Part shown: piece after piece, positions 1-7,907 of the stretch
Layout of the letters: the number at the start of each line of letters is the position of its first letter
How positions within the stretch are numbered: position 1 is the stretch's first letter
Source of the DNA: Rhodospirillales bacterium 69-11
GTDB lineage: Bacteria; Pseudomonadota; Alphaproteobacteria; Acetobacterales; Acetobacteraceae
Direction: 5' to 3'
DNA length: 32,916 nt
NCBI GenBank assembly: GCA_001898425.1
Contig: MKTV01000115.1
Coordinates: forward strand, 1-32,916
The notes under the pieces: model-generated
What the model was told of the DNA's origin: nothing
Seen by the model: the letters and a program-made list of their open reading frames with translations, nothing else
Database searches by the model: none
Made by a program: the position numbers and the translations under genes

Positions 1-1
1 A

Positions 2-142
2 CCAACCGTCGCTCCGCTCGAGTTCGCCACTCTCGTCAGGGTCGCCATCATGCAGCGAAGGACCATTCGCGACCTGCTCGACCTGCCCGAGCCAATACCA
101 AAATCCCGAGACCAGGATCAGGCCCAATTCCAATGGGCGTGA
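2..142 (+). CDS. Possible C-terminal fragment of an unidentified protein
   Basis: An open frame enters from the left edge and stops at TGA 140-142. It gives about 46 residues ending in QFQWA, with an inner stretch VRVAIMQRRTIRDLLDLPEP. I do not recognise the family. It overlaps the 47-bp sequence found again, inverted, at the right end of the window, so it may be the end of a repeated or mobile element. It could equally be chance open frame in GC-rich DNA. Confidence 0.2.
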   Translation, partial: PTVAPLEFATLVRVAIMQRRTIRDLLDLPEPIPKSRDQDQAQFQWA

Positions 143-161
143 CGAACCGGACAGCCGTGGG
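115..161 (+). repeat. Left copy of 47-bp terminal inverted repeat
   Basis: These 47 bases match the reverse complement of 32870-32916 exactly. The match on the right runs to the last base of the window, so the true repeat may be longer. It contains a small inverted repeat (GCCCA at 122-126, TGGGC at 134-138). Identity stops immediately after position 161. Confidence 0.9.
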
Positions 162-230
162 CTCGTCCCGGGGATCCACGGCTTTCGATGATGCGAGCGA
201 GGTCGTGGCCGGCACACGGCCGGCCATGAC
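153..230. repeat. Two adjacent palindromes in the left non-coding region
   Basis: The first hairpin pairs AGCCGTGG (153-160) perfectly with CCACGGCT (176-183). The second pairs GTCGTGGCCGGC (202-213) with GCCGGCCATGAC (219-230), with one G-T mismatch. They resemble the short palindromic intergenic repeats common in alphaproteobacteria. No gene is evident between 143 and 453. Confidence 0.6.
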
Positions 231-260
231 GGAGAGGGCGGCGCGCCCGCCGCCGCCTCC

Positions 261-340
261 GCACGGTCACCGCCTCTTCCGCACGATCATCCCAGCCTCC
301 GCACGATCACCCCAGCCTCCGCACCATCTCCCCCGTCTCC
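261..340 (+). repeat. 20-bp tandem repeat, four units
   Basis: Four successive 20-base units start with GCAC and end with TCC: 261-280, 281-300, 301-320 and 321-340. Units 2 and 3 differ at one base, and the outer units are more diverged. A partial unit may follow. The array ends 113 bp before the permease start at 454, so it could lie in that gene's upstream region, but no function is shown. Confidence 0.8.
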
Positions 341-453
341 GTCCGACGCGCCGAAGCCATGGCTGGCGGGGAGGCGGGTGGCCGTGACACACTCTCCGTC
401 TGGCCCAGAGCGGCCGCGGAGACCCGACGCATGACCCACAGGCCCGCCGACCC

Positions 454-1404
454 GTGCCCTGGCTGCTGAAACGGATCGGCACCGCCCTGATCCTGATCTG
501 GATCGTGGCCACCATCGTCTTCGCCGCCATCCGCCTCGTCCCCGGCGACCCGGCGGAACTCCTGCTCTCCCAGGGCGGCGTCGCACCCGATCCCGCCGCG
601 GTCGCCGAACTGCACGAGCAACTCGGGCTCGACCGGCCCTTCCTCGTCCAATACGGCGACAACCTCCGGCGGCTCGCCCAGGGGGACCTCGGACGGTCCC
701 TCCAGGACGACAGTCCCGTGCTCAACGAGATCGCCCGCCGGCTCCCCCGCACGCTCGAGCTGATCGCCGCGGCCGCCCTGTTCGCCATCGTGACGGGCAT
801 CCCGGCCGGACTGCTTGCGGCGCTCCGCCGCGGCGGCTGGGTCGACCGGCTGGCGCTCGCGAACTCCTCGCTCGCCCTGTCCGTGCCGATCTTCGTCACC
901 GGCACGCTGCTCGTGCTCGTGTTTGCGCAGTGGCTGCATTGGGTGCCGGCGGGCGGTTACGTGCCGCTCGCCCGCGACCCGTTGCGGCATTTCACGCTGC
1001 TCGCCATGCCGGCGCTCGCGATCGGTCTCGGCCTCTCCGCCACCGTGTTCCGCATGACCCGCGCCGCGGTGCTGGACGTGGCCCAGCGCGACTACGTGCG
1101 CACCGCCCGCGCGAAAGGCGTGGCGCCCCCGCGCATCTTGGCCCGCCACGTGCTTCGCAACGCGCTGATGCCCGTGGTCACCGTCCTCGCCCTCCATCTC
1201 GGCTCGCTTCTCGGCGGCACCGTGCTGGTCGAATACGTGTTCAACTACCCCGGCCTCTCCGGCCTGCTGGTGGAGGCGGTGAACGCCCGCGACTACCCCA
1301 CCGTGCAGGCCGTGGTGCTGGTCATCTCCGTGCTGTTCGTCGCGCTGAACCTGGCGGTCGACCTGCTCTACGCCGCCCTGGACCCGCGCGTCCGCCACGC
1401 ATGA
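454..1404 (+). CDS. Peptide/nickel-type ABC transporter permease (DppB/OppB family)
   Basis: This 316-residue inner-membrane permease starts at GTG 454, since no in-frame ATG precedes the first membrane helix. The N-terminus has a long hydrophobic helix (LILIWIVATIVFAAI), followed by the DppB-family segment RLVPGDPAELL. The later helices fit about six transmembrane segments. The cytoplasmic coupling (EAA) loop is visible as YVRTARAKGVAPPRILARHV. The length is normal for the family. It is first in an operon with the fused permease-ATPase (1526) and second ATPase (3349), and would form the importer channel with the fusion's permease half. No substrate-binding protein gene lies in the window, so the substrate (peptide, nickel or another small solute) is unknown. 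The 121-bp gap before the next gene is unusually long for such operons and holds a repeat. Confidence 0.9.
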   Translation: MPWLLKRIGTALILIWIVATIVFAAIRLVPGDPAELLLSQGGVAPDPAAVAELHEQLGLDRPFLVQYGDNLRRLAQGDLGRSLQDDSPVLNEIARRLPRTLELIAAAALFAIVTGIPAGLLAALRRGGWVDRLALANSSLALSVPIFVTGTLLVLVFAQWLHWVPAGGYVPLARDPLRHFTLLAMPALAIGLGLSATVFRMTRAAVLDVAQRDYVRTARAKGVAPPRILARHVLRNALMPVVTVLALHLGSLLGGTVLVEYVFNYPGLSGLLVEAVNARDYPTVQAVVLVISVLFVALNLAVDLLYAALDPRVRHA

Positions 1405-1432
1405 GACCGATGAGCCTCTTCGCTCATCGGTC
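1405..1432 (+). terminator. Perfect hairpin immediately after the first permease gene
   Basis: The arms GACCGATGAGC (1405-1415) and GCTCATCGGTC (1422-1432) are exact complements around a 6-base loop and begin directly after the stop codon. No T-tract follows, so it is more likely an mRNA-stabilising or attenuating element than a full terminator, given that the downstream genes complete the transporter. Confidence 0.5.
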
Positions 1433-1486
1433 CCGCGCGGGGTTGGTGGGGCGGCCGCGCCCGGATCGAGGTCAGACCGCGCGCCG
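1407..1486 (+). repeat. Intergenic repeat, copy 1
   Basis: About 80 bp between the two transporter genes are repeated in the same orientation at 4531-4613. In a 48-base ungapped core, from GGGGTTGGT to ACCGCGCGCCG, 39 bases match. The 5' part contains the hairpin of 1405-1432. It has no coding content that I can support. Confidence 0.75.
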
Positions 1487-1525
1487 AGGTGATCTGCATG
1501 CGCGCCCGTCGTTGAGCGCGCCGGG

Positions 1526-3352
1526 ATGAGGCTGCGTCCCGCGCCCGTCGTTGCCGTCGCCGGGATCGCGCTGCTCGCGCTCGCGGTGCCGCTCCTGCCG
1601 CTCGACAACCCGACGCGGATGGACATCGCCCACCGGCTCGCCGGCCCCTCCGCCGCGCACTGGCTGGGCCAGGACGAATACGGGCGCGACGTGCTGACCC
1701 GGCTGCTCTGGGGCGCGCGCGTCTCCCTCTCCGTCGCCGCGGCCTCCTCCGGAATCGCCTGCCTCCTGGGCATCCTGCTCGGCCTGATGGGCGGGTTCCT
1801 GCGCGGGATCGTGGAGGTGCTGACCGTCCGCAGCATGGACGTGGTGCTGTGCTTTCCGCCGCTGCTGCTCGCCCTGCTGGTCGTCACGCTGCTGGGGCCC
1901 GGCGCGGGCACGCTGATCCCGGTGCTCGCCGTGCTCTATCTGCCGGGCTTCGTGCGCGTCGTGTACGCAGGCGTGCTCACCGTCCGCTCGCAGGACTATG
2001 TGGAGGCGGTGCGCGCCCTCGGCGCCGGGCCGGTGCGGATCATGGGTCGCACCATCCTGCCCAACATCGCCGGCCCCGTGCTGGTGCAGTTCAGCCTCGC
2101 CGCCGCGTCCGCCGTGGTGCTGGAATCCGGCCTGTCCTTCCTGGGCCTGGGAGTCGTGCCGCCCGCGCCGTCCTGGGGGCTGATGATCGGGGCCGCGCGC
2201 TCCACCATGACCCAGTCGCCGCTGCTGCTGCTGTGGCCCTGCGCCGCGCTGACCCTGACCATCCTCGCCATGAACGCCCTGTGCGACGCGCTGCGCGACG
2301 CGGTCGACCCGCACGGCGTGCCCCCGCGCCGCCGCGGCGCCGTCCGCCTGCCCGCGCTGCTGCCCGGCCTGGTCCCCGACCGCGGGTCCGCGCTGGAGCT
2401 GCGGAATCTCACGGTCGCGATCGACACGCCGCGCGGGCCGATCCACCCGGTGCGCGACGTCTCGCTGCGCGTCGCCCCCGGGGAGACCCTCGCGGTGGTG
2501 GGGGAGAGCGGGTCCGGCAAGTCGCTGACCGGCCTCGCCGTCCTCGGCCTGCTGCCGCCGGTCGCCCGCATCGAGCAGGGCGCCGCCTTTGTGGAGGGGC
2601 GGGAGGTGCTGCGCCTGCCCGAACCCGCCCGCCGCTCCCTGCGGGGCGGCGCCATGGCGATGATCTTCCAGGACCCGCTGTCCAGCCTGAACCCCGTGCA
2701 CCGCATCGGCGACCAGATCGCGGAGGGCCTCACCGCGCATGCCCGCACCCGCCAGAGCGCTCATCGCCTGCGCCAGCGCGTGGTGGACCTGCTGACCCGC
2801 GTCGGCATCCCCGACCCCGCCGCCCGCGCCCGCGCCTACCCGCACGAACTCTCGGGCGGCATGCGCCAGCGCGCCATGATCGCCATGGCCATCGCCAACG
2901 ACCCGCGCGTGCTGATCGCCGACGAGCCGACCACCGCGCTGGACGTGACGATCCAGGCCCAGGTGCTGACCCTGCTGGGCGATCTGCGGCGGGAGCGCGG
3001 CATGGGCGTCGTGTTCATCACCCACTCCCTGCCCGTGGTGGCCGAAATCGCCGACCGCGTCGCGGTGATGTATGCCGGCGAGATCGTGGAGCAGGGCCCC
3101 GCCGCCACGGTGTTCGCCCGGCCGCTGCACCCCTACACCAGCGCCCTGCTGGCGAGCGCCCCGCGCGAGGACGGCGGCCTGCCCGACGGCATCCCCGGCA
3201 CCGTGCCCCTGCCGCACGAACTGCCCCCCGGCTGCGCCTTCGCCCCGCGCTGCCGCCACCGCATCCCCGCCTGCGACGCGCAGCGCCCGGCGCTGGTCGA
3301 GGCCGGGGAGGACCATACCTCCCGCTGCCTGCGCTGGCGGGAGCTCGCATGA
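1526..3352 (+). CDS. Fused ABC transporter permease (DppC type) and ATPase (DppD type)
   Basis: This 608-residue fusion joins two normally separate subunits. Residues 1-275 are a DppC-like permease with a conserved QDEYGRDVL segment, several membrane helices and the coupling loop [20 protein letters not shown]. Residues 290-608 are an ATPase with Walker A GESGSGKS, signature LSGGMRQR and Walker [13 protein letters not shown]. The C-terminal extension is typical of oligopeptide transporters ([11 protein letters not shown], then a Cys pair in [14 protein letters not shown]). The open frame is continuous through the junction, with no stop or start suggesting a lost boundary. Such fusions are known in this family. 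It overlaps the next ATPase gene by 4 bp (ATGA). It should assemble with the permease at 454 and the ATPase at 3349 in the inner membrane. Confidence 0.92.
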   Translation: MRLRPAPVVAVAGIALLALAVPLLPLDNPTRMDIAHRLAGPSAAHWLGQDEYGRDVLTRLLWGARVSLSVAAASSGIACLLGILLGLMGGFLRGIVEVLTVRSMDVVLCFPPLLLALLVVTLLGPGAGTLIPVLAVLYLPGFVRVVYAGVLTVRSQDYVEAVRALGAGPVRIMGRTILPNIAGPVLVQFSLAAASAVVLESGLSFLGLGVVPPAPSWGLMIGAARSTMTQSPLLLLWPCAALTLTILAMNALCDALRDAVDPHGVPPRRRGAVRLPALLPGLVPDRGSALELRNLTVAIDTPRGPIHPVRDVSLRVAPGETLAVVGESGSGKSLTGLAVLGLLPPVARIEQGAAFVEGREVLRLPEPARRSLRGGAMAMIFQDPLSSLNPVHRIGDQIAEGLTAHARTRQSAHRLRQRVVDLLTRVGIPDPAARARAYPHELSGGMRQRAMIAMAIANDPRVLIADEPTTALDVTIQAQVLTLLGDLRRERGMGVVFITHSLPVVAEIADRVAVMYAGEIVEQGPAATVFARPLHPYTSALLASAPREDGGLPDGIPGTVPLPHELPPGCAFAPRCRHRIPACDAQRPALVEAGEDHTSRCLRWRELA

Positions 3353-4323
3353 CCGCCGCACCGCCGCCCCTGCTGGTCGCCGAAGGCGTCACGCGCCGGT
3401 TCGGCGCGCGCGGCCTGTTCACCCGCGCCCGCCCGGTGCAGGCGGTGACCGACGTGTCGCTGAGCCTGGGACGCGGCGAGACCGTCGGCCTCGTCGGCGA
3501 ATCCGGCTCCGGCAAGTCCACGCTCGGCCGCATGCTGCTGGGGCTGCTGCCACCGTCCGAGGGGCAGGTCTGGTTCGACGGTGTCGACCTCGCCCGCGCG
3601 ACGCCGGCGGAGCGGCGGGTCCTGCGCCGGCGCATGCAGATCGTCTTCCAGGACCCGCATTCCAGCCTGGACCCGCGGCGGACCATCGGCGCGCAGATCG
3701 CCGACGGGCCGACGATCCACGCCCTGGTCCCCCCCGCCGAACGCCGCGCCCAGGTCGAGGCGCTGCTCGGCCAGGTGGGACTCGCGCCGATGCATGCGGA
3801 CCGGTATCCGCACGAGTTCTCGGGCGGGCAGCGCCAGCGCATCGGCATCGCCCGCGCGCTGGCCACCAACCCGGAGTTCCTGGTGGCGGACGAGCCGGTG
3901 TCGGCGCTGGACGTCTCGGTGCAGGCGCAGGTGCTGGCGCTGCTGGCGGATCTGCGCAGCCGGTTCGGGTTGGCGCTGCTGTTCATCAGCCACGATCTGG
4001 CGGTGGTGCGCAGCCTGTGTGACCGGGTGGTGGTGCTGTATCTGGGCCGGGTGATGGAGAGCGGGCCGGTGGCGCAGGTGCTGGAGGCGCCGCGCCATCC
4101 CTACACGCAGGCGCTGCTGTCGGCCGCGCCGTCGCTGGAGGCGAGCCGCCGCCGGACGCGCATCCTGCTGCAGGGGGACCCACCGAGCCCTTCGGCGCCG
4201 CCGTCGGGGTGTGTGTTCCGGACGCGGTGCCCGGTGGCGATGCCGGCGTGTGCGGAGACGGTGCCGGCGTTGGTGGATGGGGTAGCGTGTTTGCGGGTGG
4301 GTGAAGGGGGAGTGCGAGTCTGA
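3349..4323 (+). CDS. ABC transporter ATP-binding protein (DppF/OppF family)
   Basis: This 324-residue cytoplasmic ATPase is the second nucleotide-binding subunit of the importer. It starts at ATG 3349, overlapping the previous stop as ATGA, which implies translational coupling. Visible motifs are Walker [12 protein letters not shown], signature FSGGQRQR, Walker B LVADEPVSALD and the H-loop LLFISHDLAVV. The C-terminal oligopeptide-transporter region has HPYTQALL and a Cys-containing segment CVFRTRCPVAMPAC. The frame is open much further upstream, but that extension is antisense-like GC-rich shadow overlapping the fusion gene. The last codons are notably richer in G and T than the rest, where the sequence passes into the lower-GC island. 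Confidence 0.92.
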   Translation: MTAAPPPLLVAEGVTRRFGARGLFTRARPVQAVTDVSLSLGRGETVGLVGESGSGKSTLGRMLLGLLPPSEGQVWFDGVDLARATPAERRVLRRRMQIVFQDPHSSLDPRRTIGAQIADGPTIHALVPPAERRAQVEALLGQVGLAPMHADRYPHEFSGGQRQRIGIARALATNPEFLVADEPVSALDVSVQAQVLALLADLRSRFGLALLFISHDLAVVRSLCDRVVVLYLGRVMESGPVAQVLEAPRHPYTQALLSAAPSLEASRRRTRILLQGDPPSPSAPPSGCVFRTRCPVAMPACAETVPALVDGVACLRVGEGGVRV

Positions 4324-4703
4324 CCCTCATACTCTTGGTGATGTCCCTGAGCGTCACCGGTCAGGTCGAGGCGGTCAGCAACGCGCGTAAGGGCAACGGC
4401 CACTCGGCCTGTCTACCGTATGTCGCATCATGCGTATCGCGCTGATATCGGGCGCCCGCGGCCGTATCGCCCCTGCCTTCATCTACCCGCGGATGCCCGA
4501 CCGGTCGGCTGAGATCCGGCCCAAGTAATATCGATAAGCGTCCTCGCTCATAGGTCTCATGGCGTGGGGTTGGTAGGGCGGCCACGCCCAGACCAAGAGA
4601 ATACCGCGCGCCGGCATAATACCGGCTACCGCTCTGATTACGCATCCCATGGACGTTACTGCAGAGGTTATACTAGACATGTACTATGGCGCGCGCAACT
4701 ATT
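4324..4703. other. Non-coding left margin of the low-GC island
   Basis: About 380 bp separate the transporter operon from the HEPN-like gene. I see no gene with a credible start and codon bias. GC falls steadily across the stretch. It contains the second copy of the intergenic repeat (4531-4613). The sequence looks like an insertion boundary or decayed DNA. Confidence 0.6.
4531..4613 (+). repeat. Intergenic repeat, copy 2 (diverged)
   Basis: This matches 1407-1486 in the same orientation. In the 48-base core most differences are G in copy 1 and A in copy 2, and the 5' hairpin seen in copy 1 is degraded here. This suggests that copy 2 is decaying inside the AT-shifted island. Confidence 0.7.
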
Positions 4704-5209
4704 TTAGTCAAATGCATCAGAAAATGTGATTAATACCCATTTTGCTAGTCTGTGTGTCGCGAGCGCTTCCTCAACTGTAGTGTTACGAATTCCTGCGTGT
4801 GCAAAAGCATGGCGCCACTCCAGCATCTGCTTATATGCGGAGGTAAAGTCTTTCCGAGCCATGATTTGAATTTACTTTTCCTTCTGTCAAGGATCGCCCC
4901 AGATGCAGCATGGCGTGCGCTGTCAAAAGTGCGCGCATAACCATACAAATCAGACAGAGAAATTCGGCTGTTGAGTCTGCCGAAATGATTTTGAGCAAAT
5001 GTGCCGAATTGAGCATGATGGCGCCCGGCGAACCCAGTCAGTGTTTCTTTAACGCATGATTCGTACGTTGCAACAATCGAGACAACTAGAAGGCCGGCAA
5101 GATCAGCTCTAAATTGCACTGACCTCGTATCCAGCGGCACGAATGCATTGATTTCACTCGCCAGAGCATCAATGCGTCCCAGAATAGGAATGATGTCAGT
5201 GCGTGGCAT
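4704..5209 (-). pseudogene. Frameshifted HEPN-domain nuclease-like gene
   Basis: The 5' frame (ATG 5209, stop 4745) begins MPRTDIIPILGRID and has a helical LAGLLVVSIVATYESCVKE segment typical of RiboL-PSP/MAE-type HEPN proteins. At about 4859-4861 the homologous frame jumps. The frame one base back reads ARKDFTSAYKQMLEWRHAFA and then HAGIRNTTVEE, ending in SDAFD with TAA at 4704-4706. That second part holds the R-x4-H motif (R-HAFA-H) which forms the HEPN ribonuclease active site, while the first frame lacks it. The span of 506 nt is one base short of a whole number of codons, so one lost base would explain it. A 52-codon restart ORF (ATG 4862) is possible but weakly supported. The gene overlaps the end of the DUF262 gene by 14 bp. 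Alternatives are a sequencing error or recoding; no classic slippery heptamer is seen. Confidence 0.75.
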
Positions 5210-6278
5210 CTGTCAGAATTTCTCGAGCAAGCCGCAAGCGCTCCTTGAGAACGAGCGTGTCAGTTGTTGCTCCCGTGATGATTCGCATGAATTTGGGGTC
5301 GGACAGAAGCCTTTCATACTTTATCGGTAGGAAAGATTTATCAACCGCGGGATTCTCGAGAAGGGTGACCATAACTGCTTCAAGAACGGCGGCGTTGATC
5401 ACGCCCCTTGGTCGAAACGGACGGTGCAATGAACCAGAGACAAGTTCCGTCACATTTTTGAACCTCTTGACGAATTCGCGGGCTCGCTCGGATGAGAATT
5501 GACGATTTTGGTCCATCATTTTATTGAGATACGAAAGCATAGGCTTCTCATATTCGGACCAGTACTCGAACAACGAGAACAGCCTCAGAACGAGTTCTAC
5601 ATCCTTTTGATTTTTGTCGGGTAAGGGCGCTCCTAAAATACGACGCCAGTTAGGATCCCGGTTGAGATCGGACAACTGGTCAACGATCGGGCCTCTGTAG
5701 ACTGCGTTCCGAATTTCTTGAGGCTTGAGCTGTGTACCGCCTGTATTTAGACGCTCGAAAATGTGAAAAACGCTATCGTTGCGAAAGCTCGGCTTAAGTT
5801 GCTTTATGTTAATTGCGCGCAGAGTGGAGTTCCTGAATCGCCTCTGGTCCTTTTCGGTGAGATCATGGAAAGTCTTGCCACGCAATTCTGACCGCTCCGA
5901 CAAGCCCTTTAGCTTGAAGACTTGCCGCCTACCGTTTGCGTCCTCTTCCCCAAACAATCCCTCGAGGAAATACTTAACGGACATCAAACGCTGTTGACCG
6001 TCAATGACTTCGAGGCGGTCGTCCGAATTCACGTACAGGAAGATCTGTGGTACCGGTAACCCCATCAGAAACGACTCTACGAGCTTTGATGCTTGCTCGA
6101 TCTTCCAGACGAAATTTCGCTGGTAAAACGGTATTATAATGTCGCCTCGCTCGATTTGCTGGGCGAGGAGTTCGAGAGGTGGATCGGACGGGGAGACCGA
6201 GATATCGAACTCGACATATGGGGTTTCGTCGGCTTCCTCCTCGGTCGTGAGCTCAGGGACGCTTTCTGAATTGTTCAT
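5196..6278 (-). CDS. DUF262 domain protein (DGQQR/ParB-like fold)
   Basis: This 360-residue protein starts at ATG 6278; a TTG 18 bp upstream at 6296 is an alternative start. The DUF262 signature is clear: IPFYQRNFVW near residues 49-58 and VIDGQQRL near 91-98. DUF262 is the N-terminal domain of GmrSD-type restriction enzymes and SspE, where the DGQQR motif binds or hydrolyses nucleotides. No C-terminal HNH (DUF1524) domain is visible, and the protein continues as a mostly helical region to about residue 360. Its stop overlaps the HEPN-like gene by 14 bp, so the two form one transcription unit. GC and codon use are much lower than in the flanking genes, which suggests horizontal acquisition. 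A role in phage or plasmid defence, with DUF262 as sensor and HEPN as RNase effector, is my inference. Confidence 0.88.
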   Translation of the reverse strand: MNNSESVPELTTEEEADETPYVEFDISVSPSDPPLELLAQQIERGDIIIPFYQRNFVWKIEQASKLVESFLMGLPVPQIFLYVNSDDRLEVIDGQQRLMSVKYFLEGLFGEEDANGRRQVFKLKGLSERSELRGKTFHDLTEKDQRRFRNSTLRAINIKQLKPSFRNDSVFHIFERLNTGGTQLKPQEIRNAVYRGPIVDQLSDLNRDPNWRRILGAPLPDKNQKDVELVLRLFSLFEYWSEYEKPMLSYLNKMMDQNRQFSSERAREFVKRFKNVTELVSGSLHRPFRPRGVINAAVLEAVMVTLLENPAVDKSFLPIKYERLLSDPKFMRIITGATTDTLVLKERLRLAREILTDATH

Positions 6279-6296
6279 GGACTTTGTACCGGACAA

Positions 6297-6505
6297 GTGG
6301 ATCTCGGGCAGTCACGCACAGCGTATCGGATCCTGCATATGCACATGCCGACATGCACACAAGCACTCCCCACAAGCCGTGCCTGATCGGCTGCGCAGGG
6401 TGTGCCGGGGGAGATTGTACCAGCCAGGATTCCGAGCGCTGCAACGGCGTTGGCGGAAGCAATCTCGAGTGCCGAGCCGGAATTCGTATTCCGCTTCAGT
6501 GCTCT
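6297..6505. promoter_or_regulatory. Upstream region of the DUF262 gene with palindrome
   Basis: The 200 bp upstream of the DUF262 gene include a perfect 10-bp palindrome TGCATATGCA at 6334-6343. Repeated CATG-centred motifs follow to about 6360. These could be an operator, but no repressor gene is adjacent and no clear -35/-10 pair was identified. Closer to the CoA-transferase stop there is a short inverted repeat (CGGAAT and ATTCCG, 6478-6493) without a T-tract. The low-GC character ends in this stretch. Confidence 0.35.
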
Positions 6506-7678
6506 TCACCCCGCCACCGCCGCCTCCACCACGCCCATCGCCCGCGCGATCTCCGCCTCGCTGCAGCCCGCTGCGCGCAGCACGCTCTGCGTATGCTCGC
6601 CGAGCGCCGCGGCGAACCCGCCCACGCCCACCTCCGCGCCCGAGAACCGGAACGGGGGGTTCAGCACCTTGAAGCGGCCGCCCGCATCCTCGACCTCGGC
6701 AAACGCGTCCCGATGCGCGAGCTGCGGATCGGCCAGCACCTCCCGCACGGTGCGATAGGGGGAGCACGGCAGGCCCGCCGCCTCGAACGCCGCCTGGCAC
6801 TCGGCGGTGGGGCGCGTGCTCGTCCAGGCCTCCAGTTCGTCGATCAGCGTACCCCAGTTGGCGCGCCGGTCGGGATACAGCGCGAAGCGGGGATCGGTGA
6901 TCCAGTCCTCCCGCCCCGCCGCGCGGGCCAGCGCCTGGAAGGTGCGCTCGCTCGCGACCGCCGGCATGATGAACCCGTCCGCGGTGCGCACCGGCCCGAA
7001 CATGGGCTTGCCGGCGGGCGGCTGCGGGAATTGCGCGGTCTGCAGCTCCGCCACCAGCAGGCTCAGCGTCGATTCCAGCATGGAGACGTCGATCATCTGC
7101 CCCTCGCCGGTGCGGGCGCGGTGCAGCAGGGCGGCGACGATCGCGCCGAACGCATAGATCGCGGTGACCACGTCGGCGACGTAGATGCCGCAATTGTCCG
7201 GCCGCTCCCGCGCGTCCTGGTAGGCGAGATGCGCCAGGTCGAAGCCCGAGGCGGCATGGATCGCCGGCGCATAAGCGGCGCGCGCGGCGTCCGGCCCGGT
7301 CTGCCCGAAGCCCGAGATCGCGCAATACACCAGGTCCGGCTTCACCGCGGTCATCGCCGCATGGTCCAGGCCGAAGCGGCGCATCACGCCGGGGCGGAAA
7401 TTCTCCACCACCACGTCGGTGGTGGCGAGCAGGCGGCGCACGGCGTCCTGCGCGGCCGGCTGCTTGAGGTCGAGCCGCACGCTCTGCTTGCCCGCGTTGA
7501 GCTGCCCGAACGCGGTGCTTGCGCCGTTCCGCAGCGGCTGGCGGTCGCGCATCATGTCGCCTTCCGGCGCCTCGATCTTGATGACGGTGGCGCCGAGATC
7601 GGCCAGCAGGCGGGCGCAGTAGGGCCCCGCGATGGTGGTGGTGAAATCCAGCACCTGGATGCCGCGCAGCACGGCCAT
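6506..7678 (-). CDS. CaiB/BaiF-family (class III) CoA-transferase
   Basis: This 390-residue cytoplasmic enzyme of the formyl-CoA transferase family moves CoA between carboxylic acids through a covalent aspartyl intermediate. ATG 7678 was chosen because the protein then starts MAVLRGIQVLDFTTTIAGPY, the normal family N-terminus, with a GGGGGA ribosome site upstream; the frame is open for 84 bp more. Family motifs are ADLGATVIKIEAPEGD, the NAGKQSVRLDLK stretch and VVENFRPGVM. Asp169 in VADVVTA sits where the nucleophilic Asp of formyl-CoA transferase lies. The acyl substrate cannot be told. The gene appears monocistronic, read toward the DUF262 island. Confidence 0.93.
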   Translation of the reverse strand: MAVLRGIQVLDFTTTIAGPYCARLLADLGATVIKIEAPEGDMMRDRQPLRNGASTAFGQLNAGKQSVRLDLKQPAAQDAVRRLLATTDVVVENFRPGVMRRFGLDHAAMTAVKPDLVYCAISGFGQTGPDAARAAYAPAIHAASGFDLAHLAYQDARERPDNCGIYVADVVTAIYAFGAIVAALLHRARTGEGQMIDVSMLESTLSLLVAELQTAQFPQPPAGKPMFGPVRTADGFIMPAVASERTFQALARAAGREDWITDPRFALYPDRRANWGTLIDELEAWTSTRPTAECQAAFEAAGLPCSPYRTVREVLADPQLAHRDAFAEVEDAGGRFKVLNPPFRFSGAEVGVGGFAAALGEHTQSVLRAAGCSEAEIARAMGVVEAAVAG

Positions 7679-7825
7679 GTTCGTTTCCCCCGTTCTTTGC
7701 AACCAACTGTGCCGGTCGGTCGCGGCGGGGTGCAAGTCCCGCCAACGGGGGCGTGATGGCACGAGGGGGAACGGAGCGAAGCGGCGCCGCGTTACGGCGC
7801 CGTCATATCACCTGGGGAGGACGAG

Positions 7826-7903
7826 ATGGGCGGCATTCTGCTCTGGCTGGTGGGGATCCCGATCCCGGTGATCCTCCTGCTGTGGCTGTTCAACGTGATC
7901 TGA
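7826..7903 (+). CDS. 25-residue hydrophobic membrane microprotein
   Basis: ATG 7826 to TGA 7901-7903 encodes 25 residues: MGGILLWLVGIPIPVILLLW followed by LFNVI. An excellent ribosome site (GGGGAGG, 7814-7820) lies 5 bases before the start. The peptide is almost wholly hydrophobic, with a Pro-x-Pro kink in the middle, enough for a single membrane helix. There are no charged residues. It ends 4 bp from the stop of the convergent zinc-binding protein gene. The strong ribosome site, separate frame and clean helix make it a credible gene despite its size. Function unknown; regulatory or stress-related single-helix proteins are the usual type. Confidence 0.65.
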   Translation: MGGILLWLVGIPIPVILLLWLFNVI

Positions 7904-7907
7904 GGCG

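Noticed and set aside
261-340. CRISPR array
   Set aside because: Units are contiguous with no spacers and they drift, so this is a plain tandem repeat.
4745-4862. Programmed frameshifting in the HEPN-like gene
   Set aside because: No X-XXY-YYZ slippery heptamer or clear downstream stem was seen, so mutation or sequence error is simpler.
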